DNA of 64,000 nt from Leptoclinus maculatus (GCA_032191485.1 JAVDOI010000020.1:164501-228500), one strand, 5' to 3'. Shown: positions 1-15,321, counted from the first letter of the stretch. A program made the numbers and translations. Notes: a model not told the origin generated them from the sequence alone.

Positions 1-1520
1 TTCTATCAACAATAATAAAATGATTACTGTGTTTATATTTTCCTGCCTCGACTGGACAATAAAGTTTATTCTATTCAATTCTCTAATCAATGATGTGGTG
101 AATGCAATGCACTTCCTAAAGCTGGAATTAACTATTTTTTGTTTAAGTAAAAATGTCAGACAATGTGATGGTCAGTTTATTTTCTGCCATTTTATACAGT
201 TTATGATTATTTGATTAAATCAAGAAAACTACAGATCGATTCTCTGATGAAAGGAATTGTTTGATTTCAGGCATGAATCACTTCAGACCCAAAAGTACAA
301 AAGAAACATTCTCAAAGTTCTAATCCAGTCTCCATCTATTATTTGTTCAATAATCTCAGTTTATGCCACATCTTTTTCTCTCTTACTGTTTTTTTTCCTC
401 AGGTTTTTTTTGTACGGGTATTTTTAATGACTACCTGCACTAAGAGGCGTTACAGTAACCCATCCAATCAAATGGATTTGGGACATACTATATATATATA
501 TAAAATAGGCAGGTGTATATAGCTGGTGGGTTGCAGCAGCTAGCAGAGTGTCACCATGTTTGGACATTGTGGTTGTGGTCCAGTTGATGGATTTCTTGTG
601 GTCGTCCTCCTGATCCAACAATGCTCCACATGCTCCCTAAGCCACGCCCACTTCTGAGCAATGGAATCCATGCACGATTTCTTAGAATTCTTATAATCCG
701 TTTTACTCTGTAAAACATCACTTTGCTAAAGATAAAGAGGTTCTAACTGTTATTTCACAAGGATTATAATGTTGTAAAATGACCTGGTTGATTTTGAACA
801 TCTCCCACCATCTTCTCCATCTTCTGTCTCCTCATTTTCTTTCCTCTCTCCCTCAAAAAACCTCCCCCTACCCTAACGACTGAATTACTGAGCGTGCTCA
901 GTATTGACCCGTCATCAACATATCCTCCTCTCTGTATCACTCAAACTCTACTTCACGCCGCGTGTGGCATAAAAGAAAAGTGAGCCCTGTGCAGAGACAC
1001 AATGACGCATCAATAGATGGTCTATGGAGCTGCAGTGATTCCAAAAAGCCCCGTTAGCACGGAGCGTTCACTGGCAGCAGCATGAGACAGAAGTCAATGG
1101 CAGACAGCCCAATGGCTGTTTATTGATTGCTGTTGGAAGCGGCAGGGCTGGAGGAGGCACTTCCTCTCTTTGTTGTAGAGCGTATATATGGGGGCTTTTA
1201 TTTTGGAAGAATTAAGCTGATGAATTCACATAGAAAGAATTCTATGACTTTTGTTGTTATACAGTCAGATGGGCTGATAACTATGGGACACAGTCACTGA
1301 TAAGACATGGTGCAGGTTCATTCTATAGATATCTATCGTAACGTTGAGTGAGCCATAGCATTAATGGCTCTTCCATTATTTAAGTATCCTGGATTTAGAG
1401 CAGAGTTTGAACTTCCGATTACATTTGAAATACGTTTTCTTTCTGGCCATGATCTCTCACAGGATTCAAGGTTTCATTAACACTTTCCTGAGGAGTCATT
1501 CATGTTCTTCATCACCCTTA

Positions 1521-1655
1521 GAGCTGAAACTATAAATCCATTAGTCTCTTGACAGGAAAATAAATCAGCAGTTCTTCTGACAATCGTTTTTAGTCATATT
1601 TTTAGCAAAAGTGTCTAACATTGATTGGTTCCAGCGCCTCAGTTGTGAGGACAGT
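1521..1655 (+). repeat. decayed dispersed repeat (GCTGAAAC...ATTAGTC family)
   Basis: The order GCTGAAAC, ATTAGTC, GACAGGAAAATAAAT, CAATCG, TAGTCAT, then GGTTCCAGC..CTCA..TGTGAGGA matches a dispersed repeat I recall as common in fish genomes. Assigned from memory; similar pieces occur at 11275, about 16400, 19990 and 54360. Confidence 0.5.
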
Positions 1656-2280
1656 TTCTCTGTCTCGTGTGATAGTCCAGTAAATGTTTTAGGGTTTCAG
1701 ACCCTAAATACTTCCTGACATTCTAATACAAAACCAATAATCCAAAAAAGAATCAGCCGATTAATCACCTATGGAATAATAAAATAATTATAGTAGAAGG
1801 TTTTGTTAAAAACAAAAAGAAAGAAAGATGGCAAAACCATTACAGACCTCTAAAAGTAGCTAAACCCTTTACATGGACAGAATGAGAGAGGGGGCAGCAG
1901 TAAACTTAATACTAATCCATGTTCCACATTAATGTAGGAGTGAACAAAGGGTTTCACAATCACAACCATTTCACATGGCCTGAATGAATACAGACGCGTG
2001 GTTCAGTGAGTGTTGTGTGAGCAGTAAACGTGAGAGGCTGGATACTTTACAGTAGCTCTAAAGCCTGATCTCCCCACTGTCCCATAGCTGGAGGGGAGCC
2101 GTCTGAACAATAGATGGGGGTGGAAGTAGTAATGTGTGTGTGTGTGTGTGCCTGCTCTGGGGGATGGAGATGTTATTTCTTTAGCCAAAGACAGCCAGAT
2201 ATCTGGGAGCTCAGGTTTGGTTTGAAAAGGAAGAGATGGTTTGGATAGAACTTATTTCTGCTGTAAAGGTCTTTGCTGCA

Positions 2281-2561
<281 letters not shown>

Positions 2562-5500
2562 TATGAGCACCTTGTAATGTCTTCAGTCATTCCCTCACCT
2601 TCACCAGACATCCTAAACCTATTCCAGCTTTTATCTCAACCTTAAACCCATGCCTAACAGAATTGGTGGCCCATATTTGGTCTCATTAAGTACAAAAATA
2701 TAAGAATACACACACACAAAAGTGGAACACCGCAATTCCCTGCTGTCTTTTTTACCCAGGAGGCATTTCTGCCCAAACGTCCTGGTAGCCGTTGTAACAA
2801 AGCCAGACCGCCTCACTACGAGCATCATGGGAGAAGCATGTGCTGTGGAATGGACAGTGGGCTGCCACGAGACAGCAGGACACTGGCTTCAAACAGACGA
2901 GCTCCGTGGTTCAGAGCCAACTCCGTCAGCTCTACAAAGCCGCATGAAGAGGAGGAGGGCCAACCGATCCTTCCGGTTAAAGAGCCGACTCACACTGGCC
3001 TCACTTTGTTTCAAAGTTGTCTACATCCAGCTGAGACGTTCACAGCTGGCGTTATAGTAGTGACTAACCATATGTGATTACATGTGTCTTCTGTGGCTTT
3101 GAACAGGGGATGGTTGTGGCTTTGTTCCCTCAGCTCAGAGCCTGGTTGATTTGTCATAACGCAGGGTGGAAAACACAAAGATACAGGCTACTTGTTAGAG
3201 GCTGAATCTATGGCCAGTTAGATGAAGAACTTTCAACAAATAAGGGTGATGAAAACAGTCAGATGGGATTGAACCTTCAGGAAATAAATCCTGCAAGTGG
3301 ACCTGGCGTGAACCACTGAATGCTGGTTGGATCTACACATGGGCCCTCTGACCGCTAACAGAAAACACCTGCTATTAGATCACTGATGTGGTGTTGCAAC
3401 ATGCTTAACATGTTTCAACCCACACAGCAGTACAGCAGCCGTCTGTTGGTGCGCTCTGAAGTGAGTGTAAAGGTGCTGACTGCCATCAACACAGGCCACG
3501 CCCACGCATTCAAACCAGCTCCACCTAAATGGTTCTGCTCACACTTTTGAAAGTGAACAATTTATGATAAATGACGTTCATATTTTTTACTTCCCAACTC
3601 CGCCGCCTCTAATTCTAATCCTCTCTATTATTAAGTGTCATCAACATTGAGTGACGATATAGCTTTATCTAAATAAAACCTAAGCATCAAAGTGCAGTCT
3701 TGACGTTGGAAACGGATGGTTTGACAATCCCGACCCACGGTCCACTTACTAGCTTCTTCCAGCCCTTTCGCCTGTGTCACATGGTCTTCATCGTGGATGG
3801 AGCTCAGTGGTCATGAAGAACAGCCTGAGCTTCTCCATGAAAAATGGGCATCCACTGATGAGGACCACGTGATACAGAAGAAACAATATTTAAAAACAGG
3901 AACATGTAAACGATTTCACTGCCTCCTCTTTTAAACACAGCTTTTTTAACCTTAAATGTGCAACCTTTCCAAAAGATTTGAAGAAACAAACTGAATGTGT
4001 ATTAACCGTCACTGTGAGAGCAGCTCTTACAGCCTGAAAAAGTGTCGCAGGATTTCAAAGGATCAGCGGAGCGAGCAGGATTGGCCTGTGAGAGCACGGC
4101 ACTGTGACTAATTACAGGTCAGGATGTGATGGAGGAGGATCCGCTTCAGCCACTCACGTCACTACTGACCCACTGACCTCTACCTCCACACACTGGTAAG
4201 TAGGACTTTAGCAAAGTCTCTTAACACTTGAGGAAAACCCCATTACAGCACGTTGGAGAATTCAGTGTGAAAACAAAGGAAAGACAACAGCAGCAGTCTC
4301 GTGTTGCACATTGTGTTGCATAAGCTGGGGCCTCACTCGGGTACTGTGACATCATCACACAGGTCTTCAGTCTCACAGACTACACTACAGTTTCACAAGT
4401 TTGTGGATTATTTGCCTACTTGTTCATGTGGACCGACTGTTCAGCACTTGTTACACACAATAACACAGATATCTTATTTTCTATTCTACAAGGACGCGTT
4501 AGAAGTCTTCATTAGAAGTCAATAGAGCTCGTGCACAAACTGCTGTGTGCCGTCGGGACAATTAACACACTAATCTGTTTTCAAATCTTATTACCTCCAT
4601 GTCACAAGACAGCTCCTGTAAACTGTCAGCGCCTTAAGAAGCTACAGTCTTCCTGTTACGGGCCTCTGAAGGCCAATACAGACGCTTAACTGATCAACCT
4701 CTTGTCGCCATGGCGTCGTTTGTGGTCGGGTGTGGTTCAGTGCATCAACAGACACATTGCGGTGCTGATGGAGACACGCTAATGATTCAGCTCTGTGCTC
4801 ACTCGGAAACAAACACAGAATATCTGAATTCACTGACAGTGCTCCGTCCTTCTCCCATCAAGCTCAGAAGAGTTAGTCTGCTTCTAGAATGTCCCCATCA
4901 AGCTCCATCGCTCTGATCAGATCACTTACTATCTGCTGATACCAAGGCCAGGCCCATGAGGACCTAAATGACTCAAGCTACAACCGGACTACGTGACACA
5001 AACGGAAAGAAAAGAAATGGAACCAGAGGCTCAGTACACACATTAAACATAATGATATGTGTAGCAGCAGAAGACATGCAGGTTGGATTCAAATATTATC
5101 TGAAGCTGAAATAACATGATAAGATTCAATTGTGGGTGTGAGAGAAGACGTTTCACTCTGTTGGAGATGTTGGGCCTACAGAAGCACTCAGGAAGTACAA
5201 CAGAGATCTTTAACCACACAACAGCAACGTTTGATCCACTTCTGTCACCAGGTTAGTCTCTGTAGTGACATTAATATATGACCGGCCGGTTAAAGATGAG
5301 GAGCTGCTCTTTGGTAATAAGAAAGAGAGAGGGGAGACTGAAGGTTCAACCACAACTCACACTAAAAGAAGAGCAGCCTGAGGTGCTCAAGCTCTATTTT
5401 TTCATTCTTCAGACAGTTGTATAAAAGCCTTTAACACAACCTAAAAAATAGGTTGTATAACTAATAGGTAGCATTAACCTCAGGGCTGTTGCAATGAGCT

Positions 5501-6800
5501 GTAAAATACTTTGGGATGTTCCCGCTATTCCAAGAAATGCCATGAGAAACAAGAGGATATCAGGTGTCAGACCGCCTCACCTGCTTTAGGGTCGGGACTG
5601 ACTTCTAAGGAGCATTATGAAAGAATCAACAGTCTGTATTTTTCCATGACGGACAAAGAAAAAGTAAAAAAGAGTGGGTGGTTTATGTTACATGTGAGCA
5701 GCTGATGAAGATCTGACCAGAACTGGAGAAAAGGAAAGTAAACGCATGCTGCTCAACTCATGCCTTCCTCCCTCAACCCTGGAATGCAAAGAAGAGGAGT
5801 AAAGGGACAAACAGAGGACCTCTCTTAAACACCCTAACCCCGCTGAGAGCTTGTAGCTAGAGCGTGTTCACACTTGCAGATTTGAAAACTCACTCTTCTG
5901 TGATTTACCAAATCAATACCTTTGAAAGTGTTCCGATTGGTGTGTGCTTATCGGAGTTCATGAACTGTACCTCCATCCATCCTCACAAACCGTGTGGTGT
6001 TGATGAAGTGCTAACAACGTCAATTCAAAAGCATAAGTGTATTCCATGTCACACCCTGGGCCTCCCTGTGAGCACCGAGGCAAAATGAGACTCTACTCGT
6101 ATCACGTTCTGGACAAGAGGGGTGAGGTTTGTTAAAAACATAAAAAAAAGGTACAGAGGGAGGGGGGAGGGGAGGGGAGGGGTGGATGAGTAACGGGCAG
6201 ATAATACCAGAGGAGAGCATGGACAATGGAGCAGAGGAGCAGTCAGAGAGAGGGTGACAAAAAAACAAAGAGGCCGGCCATGAGGAGGCCAAGACAACGA
6301 AACCCCCGAGAGGAGTGACTCAACAAAAAGAAGAGCTCTCTTTACTGGTTTAAATCCTCCAGGCTGAGGGGCTGCTGGGAAAGAGCCACAAAGAGCCGAG
6401 TCACAGGGAGAGCTCTATGGGTGGCCCTCAGACACCGGTCTGGGAGAATATGCAACATTTTCAGATTTAAGTCAGAGAACCATCGATACTAATATCAATA
6501 CTCAAATAGCTTGATCGGGTATCTGTGATCATTTGGCAGATCTATTCTATTCAGATCTATGTTAGTTAGATACTATACACATTATATATGGAGATCCTAC
6601 TTCCTGTTTAAGTTGACCAATTTGTTGCTGCATTACGAGGTTTACACTTGTAATTTCTGTATATTTTGAAGATTTTCTACCAAGTTGCTGGTGTAGGATG
6701 TTTTATTTTGAATGCAAGTATTTCTTTGTTAAATTTAGTTTTACGAAGTTAGTAAAGCAATATTTACGTCAAGCCTGAAGTTTAATCACACAAAAAGAAT

Positions 6801-6862
6801 GATCCCAGTGTTAATTAACACTGGGATCAAACCAGTACAGGTGGGATCAAACCAGTACAGGT
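6801..6862. repeat. 28-bp perfect palindrome followed by a 20-bp tandem duplication
   Basis: 6801-6828 is a perfect palindrome with half GATCCCAGTGTTAA. From 6823 the 20-mer GGGATCAAACCAGTACAGGT occurs twice in a row (6823-6842, 6843-6862), overlapping the palindrome's right end. Confidence 0.9.
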
Positions 6863-7435
6863 GGGCCCATACACAAAGCACCGGTGTAGATATTGAACTG
6901 TGCATCCTTAACTTTAATCAACGTGTCAAAAGCGTTTCCCATCAGCAGCCCGTAGCCATGTAACCATTGTGGTGGAAAAGAAAGGTTAGATTTAGGAGTA
7001 ATAAAAGGAGTCACTGCTCATGTCAATCCACTTTACAGCCTCCGTCTTTGCTCTAGTACCACAAGCAGCTTGTGGTGGCTAATGTTAGCTAATGTTAGAT
7101 ATTGTGTCCACTTCATTGTATATCCAATGTTCATTTTCTTTTAGCTCATCACATTTTTTCGTCGCTGCTAAATGCTAATGCTAAATACCACGTGTTCACC
7201 AGCTCGTTAGTAGCTAGTTGTACAGTGGGCTGATCCCAGCTGTCTGCTGGACACCAGGGTGATGAGAGTCAACCAGGAAATAAACCTGTGGACCTTAAAA
7301 CCAAAATGAAGAACTGACAGCCACAAAGTGAGACAAACTGGAAAGTTCATGATCATTATCTCTGGGTTTGTTTCATTTAATCCATTGTTAGTATAAACAT
7401 ATTGAGTAGTGCAGCTTTAAGGTGATAGCGAGCTT

Positions 7436-7720
7436 TAAAGGGGAACTACGCCCTTTTTCAAAATTCATACAAATTATTTCTATGGTCCAAGACCGTCCAA
7501 AAATATTAGTAAACATGAACTCTCTCCCAAATCCCCCAAAACTAGTGTTCTAAAACTCTTTTAACTTGTTTAAAAACCCTGACTGTTCCCCTACATACTT
7601 AATAATCAATACATTCATAAAAACATGTCTTCCATTTACCAGCCACACCTTAACTAGAGAGGTGGAGAAGGCCTGAGCCGCCATGCGGTCTGATGCCGTT
7701 TGGCTTCATTTCACAATGTT
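7436..7720. repeat. possible decayed dispersed repeat
   Basis: The stretch beginning AAAGGGGAACTACGCCC and including TTCTATGGTCCAAGACCG resembles a dispersed fish repeat from memory. There is no second copy in the window to prove it. Confidence 0.35.
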
Positions 7721-7839
7721 GCCAATGACTACACAAATCTGTGTGTGCTGTAAGACAGGATGTGGTGGTGTTGATTCTGTTACAGGGGTAGTTACAGCCA
7801 GTCGACGAGCAGAACGGTAGACAGAAGCTCTGTTGGTAC

Positions 7840-7841
<2 letters not shown>

Positions 7842-7933
<92 letters not shown>
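7842..7933 (+). repeat. (GT)n followed by a short (GA)n
   Basis: Pure GT from 7842 to 7924, then GA units to 7933. Confidence 0.98.
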
Positions 7934-10642
7934 CAGCTGCTCCTGGACACTATGAGAGTCTTCATTTTAATCAGGGCCAGAGGTAGTCGTCACTCTGTAT
8001 ATTATCACTTTGTAATTTTTACATTCTTCAGTGGCAGATTTTCACAATCTGATGAAAGGAAATATTTGGAAATGCACCTGTTGACATGCCTTAACCAGAC
8101 AATCAATATCCTAACTATGGAAACACATTCAGCACCTGTTCAAAGTTCACGTCGTAGCTCATTTAGGAGATTTCTAGCATATCTATTAAAAAATACACCA
8201 ATAGAATCCCTTTACGTGGTTGGACTGTCTGAACATCTGGCGAGTCTTTAAGGTACTACCACAAACTATGAAACACCTTAACACTAAAGACCAGAGCTAG
8301 CCTAGCTTAGAGCAAAGACGTGAAGCAGGGCTCAACATGCTGTATGACTTTGAGAAATGTTTTTGTAACGTTACATTAAATGCACAATGGTAGAAGTTGA
8401 CTGTTCCTCCTCAGCCAGCTGCAGGCTGAGTGACTGTGTGCTGTTGTGACTAACTAAGCACAGTGACTCAGACAGATAACAAGACACAACATGTGAACAA
8501 GGTTGTTTTGGGCAATTCTATCAGTTTTGGTGGAGCTTCACTGGCAGATTCCCCCACCTTCCAGTCTCTGTACTCCGCTAACCGTGTGCAACACCCGATG
8601 GCTGGTTTTAATGGAAACGCACTCCGTTTCTAAATGCAGATGTGCTCCTTTATTGCTTTAGGCCAAGTATCGTCCAGCTATCATGTTTGTTAGAATTACG
8701 GCCTACTTCCTTCTCAAAGCAGGTCACAGGAGTAAAGATGTATTCATTTCCTCAACAGAGGAGATGGAGTAACTCCTTTTTCTGATGAATTGTACTTGGC
8801 ACATCAAGTCCGGCCTGATTCACTTGCCCCCCCCCTCAGTCCGTCTCCTTCCTCCTACACCGACTCCTCTCCCTCCTCTCTCTTCCTTCCCTCCTACAGA
8901 CCGCTCTAGCTCTCGTATGCAAAGCTCAGTGCGTTCATGCAAAAGGAGGAACACACTCAGAACTCCAGATGACACCAAACCAGTACACAGAAAACACAAC
9001 TTGCATTGTCAGGAAAGCACAATCACTAGAATAACTAGTCATTTAGAAAGTGCATTGGGCCCCAAATATAATGGAATAACTTTAAATATCCCTGTAAGCC
9101 GACAGCAAGCACCACACTGCTCTTTCCCAGGAATTACAGCGTTGTAATTTAAAACACACACTGAAGGGGGAGGATATCGTCTGGAGCTGAAACTTCTCCA
9201 ACTCAGAGCGCTTACGGAGTGAAAGGTGAGAAACAGATTAAGCAGATGGTAGTGTTCAAATCGTCATGGCAACAGGCATGTATGCACACTGCAGTAGAGT
9301 CAAAACCAGTTACACTACAGAAGAGAAAATACAGTCAACAGGATATGTATTCTTTTAGGGCATTTCCAGCAAAGCTCCCTCCTGCTGGAGGCTTGTATGA
9401 GACATTAGATCGGGTATAAAGCGTGAGGGGACGGCGGTCAGATACAGCACTGACATTGTTACAGTGAGTTAGGTTATGGTTAGGAGGGGGCCAGAAACAC
9501 ATGATACATAATCATCCATCATGACACGGTGAGCTCTTCCAGAGTTAAGGGGCCACGCTACCAAGAGCTTTGTCCCCGTTATTGGAGTGCGAGGGACACC
9601 GATGACCTCGGACACTGAAGTTTGGTGTTAATAGCTTAGCAATGCACTTTGTGGCTTAAAGGTAATTAAAATGTTTCTTGTGTGGGTGTGAGAGAACAAA
9701 GCAAATCTTCTTTCGCACCATAAATACTTTAAGGTTCAAGCTCTTCATGTTTTTATAATAGCTGGTTTCAGGAGGGCTGCAGCCCCCTCAGTGCTCCTAC
9801 TGCCCACGTCCATGCTGTGAAACATAATATAAGTTCATGTTTTAGTGCTATATTCTTTTAAAAAGGTCCTAGATAATGTATTGTATTTGTAACTGTATTT
9901 TCATATGCTTTACGCCTATTTAATTAATACTTTTATACTCGTGCTACAATTTTGTGGCCTGTGCTCCAAAACCTTCAGTCTTCATAGCACCAGTGCTCTG
10001 TTATCATACAGCACTGACACCCACCGCCTCAGTTATGGTCTACAGAGTCAATGGAAGTAACCAAACCAAGTTAGTAAACTAATGTGACCACCTCATACTC
10101 ACACAACCTAAAAGGGCAGAATTTGTGTAGTCAATAGTACTACTTTAACTGCTACTACAAAAGTGCCACTTCATACAACTCACAATGTAGGGTAATGAAC
10201 AGGCATTCAACCCTCATTTGACCCATTTTAAGCAGACTGCCACCACGGGTTAATCCCTGGTCACCACAGTGTGCTCCCCACTCATCGCTGCTCCATTAAA
10301 CTACACTTTGTATAAATCTGTCATTAAAGTTAGTGCCTGGACTTCCTGTATTTGGCGTGTTACAGCAACATCCTCCATCCTCAGAGAGGAGCAGATTGTA
10401 TACACTGAGATGGTGCAGTAATGTAAAGCGAGCTCTAAAGGATGCATGCAGACACAGACCTTGCCATTTGAACCCCTCCGAGGCCTCGTGCCTCCTCTAT
10501 CGTGCTCAGACTTCCTCTGTGAATCAGCCATCTGGACACCAAACACTGAGGGACTTAATGGAACTGCTGGGTTACATAAGACAGGCAGGGCCTGGCCTTT
10601 CATTATTCACCAGGCAGTCCACTCCACACCATGAGATTATTT

Positions 10643-10664
10643 ACACACACACACACACACACAC
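10643..10664 (+). repeat. (AC)n microsatellite
   Basis: Eleven AC units. Confidence 0.95.
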
Positions 10665-11274
10665 TCTTATAGTGTTACATTGTGTTGCGGGACAAACAGA
10701 GCCAGGAGGAATGAGACTGAGGCCCATTAACTAATGGCTGCCTGCTGAGCCTGGAGCACACAGTAGCTACGCCAGATAAAGGAAATAAAGAACGTAGAGA
10801 CCCTTTCATGCCACCATGTCCTGGTTTCAGACCCATCCTGGGACCTTTGGTGTAGTCAGCTGTCCTCCAGCCTCTATCAACTTGTCTGTCCTTGAAATGT
10901 CAAAAGTTTGAAACAAAAGTGTGCTGCTTGGCTGGATTCCCTCATCCTCTGTCCTGCTGCCAGACATACTCACTAGAGCACAAAATGTGGATTGATCCGC
11001 TGCTGAAAATAGTCCCAACTAATGCACTATAAACGCGTGTTAAAAGCTAAAGAAGACGGCCGATTAGCCACGCAGCTTTAATGGTACCAACAGTTCCCAA
11101 TGAACTGATGAGGACCGGTTTTGTAGGTCATGTGGTCCTGGCCTTGCATGTGGTTCCCCTGCTAGTAGCAGAGATAGAGAAGAAGCTAGCTTGTATCACA
11201 ACAGGGACAGTCTACACATTGCTGTTTCATCAGCAGGCCTAGCCCCTCTGGGAATATGTCATGAGCATTTTTAA

Positions 11275-11364
11275 CAATTTACAGACCAAACAAATAAGTC
11301 ATTATTTAAGAAATGCATCAGTTTATTCGTCGATAACAAAAATAACCGATAGTTGCAGCCCTAC
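11275..11364 (-). repeat. decayed dispersed repeat (GGGCTGCAACTA... family)
   Basis: On the minus strand it begins GTAGGGCTGCAACTATCGG and runs on with TTATTTTTGTTATCGACG, the start of a common fish repeat that carries ATTA/TCGAT motifs. Confidence 0.5.
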
Positions 11365-12819
11365 TATTAATGTGGCTGGTCTTTACACCCGTCAGGGTCT
11401 CCAGCTCACAACAACCCTGAACAGAATAAGCAGGTGACAAAATGGATGGAAATAATATTGAGAGGGTGTTAAGTTAGTCCATGTGTGGACCTGACATAAT
11501 GAGTAAGAACAGTAGTAACTCCCAATGCCACACCAGCTGAAAAGAAACACTCATTTTAAGGGCATTGCATTTTAAAGCAAAGAAAAATGAAGGCTGTAAA
11601 AAGTGACTTCCCTATTTAAAGCTTGTGAATGCAATCTCACTCTCAAGTGTCAGATGTAATGCAACTTGTGGAAGTTCCCAGCAGTTCATGAAAAAGTTAA
11701 AATTCTCAGACACCACTAACAAATTACAGCTCACTGCTTTCTAGGGTTGGGCGATATTGAACGACGATATTGCTTTAAGAAACAAGGATATATGAAATGA
11801 TTGTCCCAAAGAACAGACTGGAGGGTAGATTTGTGGTGCCTCCATCTTTAGTCCCGATGTGTTTATCGCACAGCTCGTTCACGTTCTCTGGCTTTCATTT
11901 TTCATTTTTCATGCACTGCAACAAAACAGTGAAGCACAGAGAAAGCAAGAAAACTAGCACAAAATTCACAGGCGAAAAGTTGTTTCATAATATAATAACC
12001 ATTATCAGGACCAACCGATAATCTCGTCGGCTGTTTGGCCGTCTCACTTGACCTCAGCTAGCCGATGACTGGTTGTGCAGGGAGACCTTCACACCTTAAA
12101 GCAGCTGAATGCTGCTCACATCCAGATGCCTGACAACATGCTCTCCACCTCGTGACTCGCAAGAAACAACTGCTATGGCAACCGTGGAGTAGTTTGTGGC
12201 CCGTGCTCCTGCACACACACCCAGACTCCAGACCAGGCTATGTATGGCACAGTGCATGTTTGGCAGACTGGTAGTGTCGTCTCTGCCTGTTCTCTGGTTG
12301 CCTCCCATGGGACTGAGGAGGGATTCCCCCTCCCCACCAGCTGCTGTGCTCAGAGAGCTTTCACACAGAGAGGAACGCTCACACATTAAACTAAACATAC
12401 TGAAAATTAAAGCACCACTTAAGAATTGAGCGTACTGCAGCCTCATGTATTTGAATGAATAGGTGACTTCTGGTCCCCGTTAATGGAACAATGCATGAAG
12501 ACGTCCACGTTACAAGACAGGAGATTCACTCTATTAATACAAGCCACGGCATTCATTAGCTGACACTTACAACTTGCCAAGTATTTATCAGTTCATGAAA
12601 GATTCCTTACAGTGTCCCCATGAATATCTTTTTAGAGGAAGCAGATCCATCGGGCGTTCTTTTTTCTGTGACATTTATTAACTGGATAGAATTGGATGGA
12701 AACATGTTGGCTGACAGTAAGTGTGTGGCAATCAGAAAGTAGTCAGAGACAAAGACAGACAAAGCAGAAGTGAAGGCTGAGAGAACAGGCAGCCCACATC
12801 CGCAGCACAGAGGAAACGG

Positions 12820-12820
<1 letters not shown>

Positions 12821-12852
<32 letters not shown>
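12821..12852 (+). repeat. (AC)n microsatellite
   Basis: Sixteen AC units. Confidence 0.97.
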
Positions 12853-12853
<1 letters not shown>

Positions 12854-13187
12854 GCAGCAACATGCATGCACACAGTCTCCTTTAATGACACAGAGCAGAT
12901 GTAAACAAGCGAGAGAAGGCAGCGGCCATATGTCGAGCTCGAACTGCACACACGCACAAAACCAGGGCTGGTTCAGCCCGACCATTAACTGACAGAACAG
13001 TGTAGTCTGTAGTTTCTAGTTTCTAGTTTCTACTGTGTCACTCTTTATATGTCATCACACTTCCCTTCCAACAACAGGAGGTTTTCATGACAAAACTGAT
13101 ACTTTCAGTATTTAATTTCTGTGTCCCTTGCAGCTTCTAGCTGCTACAAGGTTTATGGTGTGATTGGCAGTGAGTCTCTGTCTCTGT

Positions 13188-13224
13188 CCCCCCCCCCCCC
13201 CACACACACACACACACACACACA
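13188..13224 (+). repeat. poly-C run joined to (CA)n
   Basis: Fourteen C then CA units to 13224. Confidence 0.95.
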
Positions 13225-15303
13225 GAAGAGGACGGCTGCTCCAGCAGTGTACCAGTTCTACACAACTGGACTGTGGTTGGACTCTGCACAGGTTCCTACA
13301 GTGTCTTCAGGTTTTTACAGTAAGACTGTAAACCCATGAAATGGTTTGAATGAAAATGGTATGGGTGAAATTTAGATCAGATGTAGATATAATTCTTCAA
13401 CACACAGGAAGTCTCTGACTAAAATGGTTTCAAAACACTACAAATTACTCAAACATTTGAGAGCAGGAAGGAGTCAACATGACTGTGACCTATCTTACAC
13501 TTGGCTCAGAGCAGAGCAGACCAACACAGTTGTCATTTTAACACACAGCGCCAGTAGCAAATGTGCTTGTTCTCCAAATGAGGCGTGGTCAGGCGCACAC
13601 TGGGCGCAATGCTATCATGAGAAAGCGATTGGGACATTGACATTGTGTAAAGTCAATGGTGCAGTATTTTCCTGCTGTATTAAGGCATATTATTAAGATG
13701 GAAAGATGTGCAATAGTTCCCAACGAGCTCACAAAGAGAAGCACAGCGGCACTTTCTTCTTCAGATATATACATTATCGCTGTCTAATGGAGTTTGATTG
13801 GACAGAGGATTGTTAAACAGCAGAGGCTCCACCTCCTGCTGCTGCTCCCGGCATGAACGCTTTCACTACGTGTACAAGCAGATCTGCTTCATCAGCAGAA
13901 AACCGCTCGCTTCTCCTATAAGCAGAATCCGCTATTCAAATAGCAATAAAGGGAATGGAAGATGACTCCCGAGTAGTTTAATTCATGTTACACCCAAACT
14001 ACAAACTACGATCAATTAAGAGACTAGAAACAACCCCTTGTGCAACACTTAACTAGTCGGACACTCCCTCCTTGTGCCGTGCACTTTAGACCGTGCGCTA
14101 TAGATCGTTTAAATAGGGCCCTAAGAGGTATGCTAGCATGCTAACGTTGACAGTGTTCACATTCTCAGCAGGTAGAATGTCTACTATGTTCACAATCTTC
14201 CTTCCTTCTTTCCTATCTGGAGGTTTTTGAGCATCCTTGTCTTTGTGCTGGTTGGCTCACCAGCTACACTGTTGAGCCAATCACTTCCTCCCATTGCCAG
14301 ATGCTGCGTGCAGTGGTTAGCCCAGAGCTTCCGTCTGGAACAAATCCAATTGGCCCAGATATTTCAGTCCCGACCAAAGAAGTTGACCGACTGACTCACC
14401 AACATTGCCCTCCCAAGTACCAGGATGCTAGCATGGCTCAAATGTCCCAAAACTGCACATGATAAAGTTCAGACAAACTCCCATGGCAACAGCAGCAACT
14501 AGCCAAGAAGAGATAAAGTCCACCATCCCTATGCAGCACATCAGAGGCCCCAATGAAGAGCTAAAGAGATATACCCATTGTTTCTGAGGCTAATTTAGTC
14601 TCAAAACAGCATCAGATGTGGATCTCAAGAAGCACATTCACCAAACCAAACCTTAATGAGTCCCAAAGAGGGATGAAGACACAAAGCTATCTGCTAGCAT
14701 GCATCCGATGCAGGTGCTCTGGGAATGACGTTCTGAGATGATAGTCCCGTCTGTTCTAGGAGTTGTCAAAGCTTTCTTTAAACCAAACTAACCTCCGGTC
14801 TCAGCCATACAGAGACAGGACTTTTTGCCCTGAGACTTGTTCACAACTTGAATCCAATGTAGCAGCTTCCCACAGCTGTCGTCCTTCACAAAGGAGAACG
14901 CTGCAGTGACTTTCAGAGCCACTTTTTAAACCAGTATTGGAGTCCAACAGAGACTCAGCTGAAGCACTCATTAGCTACAGCCTGACTGTTTCTACAGAAT
15001 TGGGCCTGAAAAGCAGCAGGGAATTATTTAGGCTTTTAGTGGTTTTCCAAACAGTCTGATTAACGGTAACAGAGCTACCGTCATGGCCTCAAAACTCAAA
15101 CTATGAAGTATTTCACTTATATTTGAAGTAAATGTTGTTGTTTTTAGAATGGGTGTCCAGCCTAATGGAAAATAATCAAGCCTTTAAATTCAATCTATGA
15201 AATAACACAATGTGGGAAATGAGACAGGTTGGATATTTGACGAAAGGCCAACATCAGGTCTGTAACCCTCAGCCATCTTACAGGAACATGGTATGGAAAT
15301 ATC

Positions 15304-15321
15304 CACACACACACACACACA
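15304..15321 (+). repeat. (CA)n microsatellite, with a (GT)n about 60 bp downstream
   Basis: Short CA run; a GT run at 15382-15401 follows and could pair with it. Confidence 0.9.
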
